From positions 1 to 11,315 of the forward strand of contig JAJYXA010000186.1 in NCBI GenBank assembly GCA_021791235.1: DNA of 11,315 bases, given 5' to 3'. A model generated the notes under the pieces. That model saw only the letters and a program-made list of their open reading frames with translations, was not told the DNA's origin and made no database searches. Each line of letters begins with the position of its first letter. Positions within the stretch are counted from its first letter, which is position 1. The DNA comes from Pseudomonadota bacterium. GTDB taxonomy: Bacteria; Pseudomonadota; Gammaproteobacteria; Burkholderiales; Thiobacillaceae. Below, one piece after another: positions 5,300 to 11,315 of the stretch. Position numbers and translations under genes: made by a program.

Positions 5300-7504
5300 C
5301 TAGCCCGCCGCCAGATGCCCGCCCTGCCCGAAGCCGCGCCCATGGTCGCCCAGCAGGGCGGTGGCCTCGTGGCCGGAAAGCGGCACGCTGTAATAAAAGC
5401 CCTGCACTTCATGGCATTGCATCTGCTGCAGGCGCACGCGCTGCGATTCGGTTTCGACGCCTTCGGCGACGACGTTGAGGTTCATGCCGCGCCCCATGGC
5501 GACCATGGCGTTGACGATGGACAGGTTCTCTTCGCGGTCGAGGTCCTGCACGAAGGACTGGTCGATTTTCAGCGTGTGGATGGGGAAGCGCGACAGGTAT
5601 TTGAAGGAGCTGTAGCCGGTGCCGAAATCGTCGATGGCGAGGCGGATGCCGGCCGCGGACAGTCGCCCGAGCTTGATCGCGTTGGCCTCGAAATCGCGCA
5701 TCAGGAGGCTTTCGGTGATTTCCAGCTCCATCTGGCGACCATCCAGCGAATAGACCTGCACGGCGCGCATGACGCTGTCGACGAAATCGGGATTTTCGAG
5801 CTGGCGGGCGGAAATGTTGACCGACAGCCGCACCGGCGGCAGCCCGGCGCGGCGCCAGTCGGCCATCTGCGAACTGGCCTGGCGCAGCACCCAGTCGCCG
5901 ATGGGAACGATGACGCCAGATTCCTCGGCCACCGGGATGAAGTCGGCCGGCGTCAACAGGCCGCGCTGCGGATGCCACCAGCGCAGCAGCGCCTCGAAGC
6001 CGCGCACCTCGCCGGTAACGGTATCGACCTGCGGCTGATAGAACAGCACGAATTCGTTGCGCGCCAGCGCGCGGCGCAGGTCGGCCTCGATCTGCATGCG
6101 CTCGGAATAGGGTGCCTGCATGCCGGATTCCCAGAACTGCAGGCGGCTGCGGCCCTGCGACTTGGCCTGGTACATGGCGATTTCGGCCTGCCGGATGAGG
6201 CTGTCGATCAGGTCACCGTCATCCGGCGCGACACAGGCGCCGATGCTGACCGAGATGTAGATCTCATGGCCCTTGACGTACACCGGCCTAGACAGCACCT
6301 GGATGATCTTGCGGCAGATCTGCTCGACGTCGCTGCGCGACACCAGGGTGGGCAGCAGCACGGCGAATTCGTCGCCGCCCAGGCGTGCGAGCGTATCGCC
6401 TTCGCGCAGGCACTGGCGCAGCCGCGTGCCGACCGCGAGCAGCAATTCGTCGCCGATGGTGTGGCCGAGCGAATCGTTGATGACCTTGAAGTGATCGAGA
6501 TCGAGGCTCAGCACCGCCAGCGGTTTCTGGTTGCGCTTGGCCTGCGCCAGCATGAGACCGAGATGGTCGCGGAACAGGGCGCGGTTGGGCAGCCCGGTGA
6601 GCAGATCGTGGTAGGCCTGGTAATGCACGGTTTCCTCGGCCTGCTTGCGCTCGGTGACGTCCTTGGCAACGCCGTAGCTGCCGATGAAGCGCCGCTCGAA
6701 CGGGCTGGCCTCTTCGTCGTACATGCCGGTGGCGGTCAGCTCGACCGATTTGCAGCGGCTATTCATCAGGCGCGGGCGGCGCATGCCCGGGTTGCACTTG
6801 AGGCGGATTTCGATGTTGCGCGCGCTGCGGTCGCCGGCGCGGCGTTCGTTGAACACGTGTTCGGCGCGCGCGATGTCGTCCTCGTGGATCACCAGACTGT
6901 AGTGCTGGCCCAGCAGGTCCTCGCTGCGATAGCCGAGCAGGCTTTCGACCCGGTCGTTGACGAAGGTGAAGCGGCCTTCGAAGTCCAGCGTGTAAATGAA
7001 GTCCGGCGAGCTGTTGACCAGAAAACGGTGCCACTTTTCCGATTGCTGCAGGCGCTGCAGGATGTGGTTGTTTTCCTTTTCCAGCCGCCGCCGGGTCAGC
7101 GTGTTGTCGATGCGGCGCAACAGTTCTTCCGGCTCGTACGGCTTGCGCACGAAGTCGGCGGCGCCGCCGCGCAGCGCGCGGATCGCGGAGTCGATGGTGC
7201 TGTCGCCGGACACCACGATCACCGGCGTATCGGCGCTGCGGTCGGCCACGAAGCGCAACACCTCGTTGCCGTTCAGATCGGGCATGCCGAGATCGAGCAG
7301 GATCGCATCGAACTGCTGCTTGCCGATGGCGATCAGGGCTTCGCAGCCGCCGTTGGCGGTCACCACATCGTAATCGCGCGAAACAAGCAGGCGCGCGAGG
7401 CCTTCCAGAATCAGCGGTTCGTCGTCCACCACCAGAAGGCGCGGGCGCACCGGAAAACTGCTGACTGTATTGCGCGGAGAGGATTCGATGGGATCGTCTG
7501 ACAT
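5300..7504 (-). CDS. Response regulator with PAS, GGDEF and EAL domains
   Basis: 734 residues, cytoplasmic, no membrane helix. REC domain at about 20-140: acidic pocket D27-D28, phosphoacceptor D71 (LLDLGMPDLNG), S99 and K121. PAS at about 155-285 (SPDFIYTLDFEGRFTFVND). GGDEF domain at about 295-455 with an intact GGDEF (376-380) and an RxxD inhibitory site (REGD, 367-370) at the standard five-residue spacing. EAL domain at about 470-715 with EAL (504-506), QPQ, N563, E595 (LEITES), DDFGTG (625-630), K646 and E681 (EGVET). Both diguanylate cyclase and phosphodiesterase sites therefore look usable, giving c-di-GMP synthesis and hydrolysis under phosphorelay control. AAGGAGA lies five bases before the ATG. 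It starts 20 nt after the kinase gene, its likely partner. Which activity dominates cannot be read from sequence. Confidence 0.95.
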   Translation of the reverse strand: MSDDPIESSPRNTVSSFPVRPRLLVVDDEPLILEGLARLLVSRDYDVVTANGGCEALIAIGKQQFDAILLDLGMPDLNGNEVLRFVADRSADTPVIVVSGDSTIDSAIRALRGGAADFVRKPYEPEELLRRIDNTLTRRRLEKENNHILQRLQQSEKWHRFLVNSSPDFIYTLDFEGRFTFVNDRVESLLGYRSEDLLGQHYSLVIHEDDIARAEHVFNERRAGDRSARNIEIRLKCNPGMRRPRLMNSRCKSVELTATGMYDEEASPFERRFIGSYGVAKDVTERKQAEETVHYQAYHDLLTGLPNRALFRDHLGLMLAQAKRNQKPLAVLSLDLDHFKVINDSLGHTIGDELLLAVGTRLRQCLREGDTLARLGGDEFAVLLPTLVSRSDVEQICRKIIQVLSRPVYVKGHEIYISVSIGACVAPDDGDLIDSLIRQAEIAMYQAKSQGRSRLQFWESGMQAPYSERMQIEADLRRALARNEFVLFYQPQVDTVTGEVRGFEALLRWWHPQRGLLTPADFIPVAEESGVIVPIGDWVLRQASSQMADWRRAGLPPVRLSVNISARQLENPDFVDSVMRAVQVYSLDGRQMELEITESLLMRDFEANAIKLGRLSAAGIRLAIDDFGTGYSSFKYLSRFPIHTLKIDQSFVQDLDREENLSIVNAMVAMGRGMNLNVVAEGVETESQRVRLQQMQCHEVQGFYYSVPLSGHEATALLGDHGRGFGQGGHLAAG

Positions 7505-7509
7505 GGGGT

Positions 7510-7516
7510 TCTCCTT
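7510..7516 (-). promoter_or_regulatory. Shine-Dalgarno of the response regulator gene
   Basis: AAGGAGA on the minus strand, five bases before the ATG at 7504, lies within the 20-nt gap after the kinase stop. It fixes the start and contrasts with the kinase gene, which has none. Confidence 0.85.
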
Positions 7517-7524
7517 GAGCCGGG

Positions 7525-9498
7525 TTACATGGACCCGTAGCGCGTTGTCATAAGCGGGGCCTGACCGTTCTGCAGGGTGGGCAGGCGGATCAGGAAATGG
7601 GTGCCCTGCGGCGTGCTGGTGCAGCTGAGGTGGCCGTTCATGCGCTCGACCAGGCTGCGGCTGATGGTCAGGCCGAGCCCGGCATGGTCGCCGCCCTTCT
7701 CGCTGACCACCGGCTCGAACAAATGCGATGCCACCGCTGCCGGCAGCCCGGGGCCGGTGTCGGCCACTTCGATTTCGACCTGGCGCTGGCCGTCGGCCAT
7801 CACCAGCCGCGTGGTGAATTTGAGGTGGCCGCCGGCGCGCATGGCCTCGACCGCGTTCTTCGCCAGGTTGAACAGCACCTGCTTCAGCAGGTCTTTTTGC
7901 AGCGGCAGCGGCGGCACGTCGGGATTGAGGTCGATCTGCACGTTGACCTTGTTGGGCGTGAACAGGGTGCCGAGCGCCATGCGCACCAGTTCGGAGACGA
8001 CGCTGTTGACCGACACCAGCTCCAGCGTCGCGGCGGGGAGGCTGGCCTCCTCGCTTGTCGCGATGCCGCGCACGATGCGCGCCACCCGCTCGATTTCGTC
8101 GCCGATGATGCCGAGATCGCGCTGCACCGACGAATCGGCGCCCAGGCGTTCGGACAGCAGGTTGACGTAATTGCGCATGATGGTGAGCGGATTGGCCACT
8201 TCATGAACGGCGCGCCGCACCCGGTCGCGCGGAATGTCGTCGCTCGGCGCGGCGGGTGCGGCAGGCGCCGGCGCGGCTGCGGCCGGGATCGGCGCCGGCA
8301 TCGCCGCTTCGGCGCATTCGGCCAGGGTGAACCGCCACAGCGGCGACATGCTCAGACCGGACAAGGCATCGCCCGCCACCAGCACGCCTGGCCGACCATC
8401 GTGCAGCGCCAGCGGCTGGCAAAGAAAACGGGACGCGCCGAGCAGGCGGGCAATCTGCTCGTCGACCAGCGCCGCATCGGTCTCGCCGCGTTCGAACTGC
8501 TGGGGCGCATTCCGCGCCAGGGCGCGCGGCAGCGCCGAATGGCCCTCGTCGGGCGGAATGGCCAGCGCGCCCAGACCCGGCGCCGCCGGAATCAGGGGCG
8601 TCATCTGCAGCGTGCCGTCGGCGGTCGGCGCGAACAGGCAGGCCCGTTCAACGCCAAACAGCGCGCGCAGCGCGTCCCGCAGCAGGGCAAACACCTGCTC
8701 GTTCCCCCGTGCGCGACGAAAGTGGCCGTGCAGCGCCGATTGCGCCGCCTGCCCCGCATACAGACGGGCAAGACGATCGAATCCCGCGTTCTGCGCCTGC
8801 GCCACGACATCGACCAGCCCGAAGCGCTGCGCCAGCTGATGCACCTGCGCCTGGCTATCGGCCAGCAACTGGGCGGCTTCGCCCGAGCCTATCTGCAGGG
8901 CGGCGAGCGCGGCGCGCACGTCCACGCTGTCCACCGCATCGGCGCGGGTCGCGAGTTGATAGGCAAGCTGGACGACCCGTACCAGCGGGTGCGCCGCGCG
9001 CCCGCGCGCCAGGGGCTCGGCGTGGTAGCGGGCCGCGTCGGCCAGCCAGCCATCGGCGTCGAGTTCGCTGAGCCAGTCGGCGGTGGGCGCCGACGACGCG
9101 ATGTCGGGATCGAGATAATCCGGCAGATTGTGGATGAGACCCGCGGTCCAGGCTGCATCGGCATCGCTCACGCCGGCGCGCACCGCCAGCGCCTGCGCCA
9201 GATGCGCGACGCCGATCGACTGCCGCCAGCGCACTGCGTAGGCGGCCTGTGCCGTCCCCGCCGCAACTGGCGCGGCCAGCAGCAGCGCACGCAGCAAATC
9301 CTGCTGCGTGCCGAAATCGGCAGGCAGCAGCCGCAGGCGCAGCGCCAGCACGGGGTCGCAACGCACGCACGCGGCGAATTCCGGCCGCGCGGCCTCGCCC
9401 CGCATCAGCTGCTCCAGCGCCTCGGCGACCACGCCGGGGGCACAGAGGCCGGCTGTTAGCTCTGATTTCTTTAGTAATTTATACGAAAGTTCACGCAT
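7525..9498 (-). CDS. HDOD-like sensor histidine kinase
   Basis: 657 residues, soluble. The N-terminal part (about 15-205) resembles an HDOD signalling domain (DPVLALRLRLLPADF; AAWTAGLIHNLPDYL around 116-128), with the HD metal residues mostly lost. A weakly conserved GAF-like region follows at about 260-400, then an Ala/Pro linker (400-418). Kinase core: phosphoacceptor H432 in VHEVANPLTIMRNY, N-box FNLAKNAVEAM (N544, N548), G1 DTGPGL (580-585), G2 AGLGLTIS (606-613). It should autophosphorylate and pass phosphate to D71 of the regulator encoded 20 nt downstream. The input signal is unknown; the absence of membrane helices points to a cytoplasmic cue. The first 15 codons are AT-rich, there is no Shine-Dalgarno, and the ATG is within 10 nt of a promoter -10. 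Confidence 0.92.
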   Translation of the reverse strand: MRELSYKLLKKSELTAGLCAPGVVAEALEQLMRGEAARPEFAACVRCDPVLALRLRLLPADFGTQQDLLRALLLAAPVAAGTAQAAYAVRWRQSIGVAHLAQALAVRAGVSDADAAWTAGLIHNLPDYLDPDIASSAPTADWLSELDADGWLADAARYHAEPLARGRAAHPLVRVVQLAYQLATRADAVDSVDVRAALAALQIGSGEAAQLLADSQAQVHQLAQRFGLVDVVAQAQNAGFDRLARLYAGQAAQSALHGHFRRARGNEQVFALLRDALRALFGVERACLFAPTADGTLQMTPLIPAAPGLGALAIPPDEGHSALPRALARNAPQQFERGETDAALVDEQIARLLGASRFLCQPLALHDGRPGVLVAGDALSGLSMSPLWRFTLAECAEAAMPAPIPAAAAPAPAAPAAPSDDIPRDRVRRAVHEVANPLTIMRNYVNLLSERLGADSSVQRDLGIIGDEIERVARIVRGIATSEEASLPAATLELVSVNSVVSELVRMALGTLFTPNKVNVQIDLNPDVPPLPLQKDLLKQVLFNLAKNAVEAMRAGGHLKFTTRLVMADGQRQVEIEVADTGPGLPAAVASHLFEPVVSEKGGDHAGLGLTISRSLVERMNGHLSCTSTPQGTHFLIRLPTLQNGQAPLMTTRYGSM

Positions 9499-9506
9499 GT
9501 CATTGC

Positions 9507-9536
9507 TATATATAATGAATTTTGCTACACCGTCAA
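9507..9536 (-). promoter_or_regulatory. Promoter of the kinase-regulator operon, probably leaderless
   Basis: On the minus strand TTGACG (9536-9531) is followed by TATATA at 9514-9509 (16 nt spacer), or by ATATAT/TATATA shifted one or two bases (17 or 18). Transcription would start around 9498-9502, at or within a few bases of the kinase ATG (9498). The mRNA would then have almost no leader, which agrees with the missing Shine-Dalgarno. Confidence 0.6.
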
Positions 9537-9551
9537 TCTGGGACGTAAAAT
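9522..9551 (+). promoter_or_regulatory. Candidate promoter of the PBP7-like gene
   Basis: TTGCTA (9522-9527) and TAAAAT (9546-9551) are 18 nt apart on the plus strand. Transcription would start near 9558, giving a leader of about 95 nt. The region overlaps the -35 of the divergent kinase promoter (9531-9536). A perfect TATAAT at 9511-9516 is an alternative -10 but lacks a good -35. Confidence 0.4.
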
Positions 9552-9654
9552 ATTTGGGCCATGACCCTGAACTGTTGTTTTCAAGTTTCGATCAAGATGT
9601 CCGTATGTTGCCCATGCTGTTACCTTCCAGCCGCCCTTCATTGAGATCATGCAT

Positions 9655-10620
9655 ATGAAAGCTGTTCTGTCCGGATTGATTGCGTTGTGTGTCCACACGG
9701 GCGCCGCCGCGTTCGATGGCCAGGCATCCCTGCAGTGGAGCCCCCGGATCGGCCCCCTCCAGTCCGCCCCGCAAGCGGAATCCTACGACGCGGCGATGCC
9801 CGAACTGAGCGCGCAGTCCGTGCTGGTATTCGACCAGGCGAGCGGCCAGCCGCTGCTGGCGAAAAACGCCACCCAGCAGACGCCGATCGCCTCGATCACC
9901 AAGCTGATGACGGCCATGCTGGTGGTGGATGCCGGACAGCCGCCAGACGAAAAGATCACCATCACCGACGAAGACCGCGACACGCTCAAGGGCACCGGTT
10001 CGCGTCTCGCCATCGGCGCCCGCTACACGCGCGGCCAGCTGCTGCATCTGGCGCTGATTGCGTCCGACAACCGCGCGGCGCACGCGCTGGGCCGCACCTA
10101 TCCGGGCGGGCTCGACCGCCTCGTCGCCACCATGAACCGCATGGCGCGCGCACTGGGCATGAACGACACGGTGTATGTCGAACCCACCGGTCTGTCGAGC
10201 GGCAACCGCTCGACCGCACTCGATCTCGCCAAACTCGCCGATTACGCCCATCAAAACTACCCCGAAATCCGCCACATCAGCACCACCGGCCACTACACCC
10301 TCGGCACCCAGCGCGTGGTGCTGAAGAAAAGACACCAGAAGGCGCGCGTGCTGTATCGCCCGGTGGCGTTCAACAACACCAATCGCTTCACCCGCGCCGA
10401 AGACTGGCACATCGGCCTGTCCAAAACCGGCTTCATCAACGAAGCGGGCCACTGCCTAGTGATGCAGGCGCAGGTCGCCGATCGCGATGTCATCATCGTA
10501 CTGCTAGACGCGCAGGGCACAAACCATCGTGCCGGCGACGCCACCCGCATCAAGCAGTGGCTGGAATCCGGCCCGCTGCATCGCGCCGACAACCGCTACA
10601 CTCCCGCTTCGCGTACCTGA
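9655..10620 (+). CDS. pbpG: PBP7-like D-alanyl-D-alanine endopeptidase (PbpG family)
   Basis: 321 residues from the second in-frame Met at 9655. The ATG at 9649 is also possible, but GAG at 9643-9645 is better spaced for 9655. Signal peptide MKAVLSGLIALCVHTGAAA, so periplasmic. Penicillin-binding motifs, numbered from 9649: SxxK at 82-85 (SITK), SxN at 139-141 (SDN), KTG at 259-261. YPGGLDRLVATMNRMARALGM, VEPTGLSSGN and LSKTGFINEAGHCLVM match the E. coli PbpG pattern closely. The enzyme cuts D-Ala-mDAP cross-links in peptidoglycan. E. coli-type PbpG lacks the C-terminal domain of PBP5, and this protein also ends about 45 residues after the KTG region. Divergent from the kinase operon; followed by a long hairpin. 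Confidence 0.92.
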   Translation: MKAVLSGLIALCVHTGAAAFDGQASLQWSPRIGPLQSAPQAESYDAAMPELSAQSVLVFDQASGQPLLAKNATQQTPIASITKLMTAMLVVDAGQPPDEKITITDEDRDTLKGTGSRLAIGARYTRGQLLHLALIASDNRAAHALGRTYPGGLDRLVATMNRMARALGMNDTVYVEPTGLSSGNRSTALDLAKLADYAHQNYPEIRHISTTGHYTLGTQRVVLKKRHQKARVLYRPVAFNNTNRFTRAEDWHIGLSKTGFINEAGHCLVMQAQVADRDVIIVLLDAQGTNHRAGDATRIKQWLESGPLHRADNRYTPASRT

Positions 10621-10639
10621 TTTCCCGCCGCCTCGGCAG

Positions 10640-10677
10640 ATCGGGCTTTCATGGGCACTCGCCCGTGAAAGCCCGAT
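10640..10677. other. 17-bp hairpin after the PBP7-like gene, possible terminator
   Basis: ATCGGGCTTTCATGGGC (10640-10656) pairs with GCCCGTGAAAGCCCGAT (10661-10677) around ACTC; the only non-Watson-Crick pair is G-U in RNA. No T-tract follows on the plus strand. It may end or protect the pbpG mRNA or partly separate it from the permease gene. Confidence 0.6.
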
Positions 10678-10757
10678 TCCATCTGGAAGGCCCAATCCGC
10701 GCCAGGAGTCGCGCGACGGCGTTATGATGAACACCCAAGCCGCCCCCTTTCCCTTGC

Positions 10758-11315
10758 ATGCCGCCCGACCTCGCCCAGCAGCTGCTGCTTGAAACGCTGC
10801 TGCCCCTGTCCCTGCTGATTGCCGCCGGCGGCATCTGGCCGCGCTGGCAGACCGGCATTTCCATCGTCGGCCTGCGCGGCGAAATCAACCGGCTGGTGCT
10901 GAATTTCTTCGCGCCCATGCTGTTCTTCTCGGCGGGCGCCGCCGCCACGGCCGACCTGAGCATTCTGCAGGTGCCGCTGATTCTCGGCGCCGCCACCCTG
11001 TTCGGCCTGGCGCTCGCCGCGCTGGCGCTGTTCGCCACCCCGCTCGGGCGCGGCCTGTCGAATCCTGCGCGCGGCGCCATCCTGCTGGCGTCCGGCTTCG
11101 GCAACGTGCTGTTCTTCGGCTATCCCTTCCTCACCACCGTGTTCGGCGAATCGGGCGCGCGCTACCCCTTCTTCGCCGACATGCTCGCCACCACGCCGCT
11201 GGTGTGGTTGCTCGGCGTGTGGATCGCCTTCCGCTGCGGCAAGCACACCGAACACGCCTCGTTCCTGGCGATGTGGCTGAAACTGCCGCCGGTATGGGGA
11301 TTCGCCGCCGGCATT
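10758..11315 (+). CDS. AEC family (auxin efflux carrier-like) permease, N-terminal part
   Basis: 186 codons, open to the window edge, starting MPPDLAQQLLLETLLPLSLL. Successive hydrophobic helices at about 9-27, 45-63, 71-92, 105-130 and 138-155 are separated by short polar turns. The N-terminal layout with INRLVLNFFAPMLFFSAGA and GILLASGFGN-like text (AILLASGFGNVLFFGYPF, about 105-122) is typical of AEC transporters, about 300 residues long, which carry organic anions such as malate or malonate in bacteria. The start is uncertain: no Shine-Dalgarno precedes 10758. A TATGAT hexamer at 10723-10728 may be a -10 but lacks a -35. It is codirectional with pbpG, 137 bp apart across a hairpin. The substrate cannot be inferred. 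Confidence 0.8.
   Translation, partial: MPPDLAQQLLLETLLPLSLLIAAGGIWPRWQTGISIVGLRGEINRLVLNFFAPMLFFSAGAAATADLSILQVPLILGAATLFGLALAALALFATPLGRGLSNPARGAILLASGFGNVLFFGYPFLTTVFGESGARYPFFADMLATTPLVWLLGVWIAFRCGKHTEHASFLAMWLKLPPVWGFAAGI

Noticed and set aside
5206..5478. Short plus-strand frame starting in repeat 2
   Set aside because: Its text (SVSPRLCGSN) is translated palindrome; the similar LCLCGSN frame at 3273-3500 comes from copy 1. No gene is implied.
5210..7501. 763-codon plus-strand frame opposite the response regulator
   Set aside because: Antisense shadow; composition is His/Val/Asp/Ala-rich and its first residues come from the palindromic repeat.
7597..9459. 620-codon plus-strand frame opposite the kinase
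   Set aside because: Antisense shadow; the minus strand has all kinase motifs in order.
9592..10452. 286-codon minus-strand frame opposite pbpG
   Set aside because: Antisense shadow of a gene with intact SxxK, SxN and KTG motifs.
1..11315. CRISPR array, toxin-antitoxin pair or defence cassette
   Set aside because: No regularly spaced direct repeats and no small gene pair or nuclease cluster of that type; repeats present are palindromic or isolated.

Overview
The window is chromosomal DNA from a GC-rich proteobacterium, most likely a betaproteobacterium of the Rhodocyclales/Nitrosomonadales type. This rests on gene content: a DUF4212 plus VC_2705-type symporter pair, an HDOD-type histidine kinase next to a REC-PAS-GGDEF-EAL regulator, and a PBP7-like endopeptidase. 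GC-ending codons and short operons agree with it. The assignment is inference; no marker gene fixes the genus.

Left part (1-3753). The window opens in the last 39 codons of a plus-strand gene that looks like a DnaQ-type 3'-5' exonuclease. A promoter then leads into a two-gene operon for a small (DUF4212) and a large (SSS family, VC_2705 subfamily) sodium/solute symporter subunit. A bidirectional terminator separates it from a convergent minus-strand TPR gene. A palindromic repeat lies between the TPR gene and a small divergent membrane protein gene that resembles YggT.

Middle (3777-5290). A tRNA-Phe(GAA) gene has its own promoter, an encoded CCA and a weak terminator. Next to it is about 1.2 kb of decayed mobile DNA: a 16-bp direct repeat, a small element-associated putative HTH protein gene, and the C-terminal third of a large serine recombinase whose catalytic domain is gone. 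The remnant ends at a second, larger copy of the palindromic repeat, which carries a hairpin nested in its centre.

Right part (5300-11315). A minus-strand operon encodes an HDOD-like sensor histidine kinase and, 20 nt downstream, a response regulator with PAS, GGDEF and EAL domains. The kinase gene starts almost on top of its apparent promoter, which suggests a leaderless mRNA. The AT-rich spacer it shares with the next gene also drives, divergently, a PBP7/PbpG-like D,D-endopeptidase. A long hairpin without a T-tract follows. The window ends inside an AEC-family permease gene.

The two themes with functional coherence are (i) a two-component c-di-GMP module in which both synthesis and hydrolysis motifs are intact, and (ii) a secondary transporter pair translated as one unit. 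I see no CRISPR array, toxin-antitoxin pair or clear defence island. The least explained structure is the pair of palindromic repeats and the eroded tRNA-linked element.
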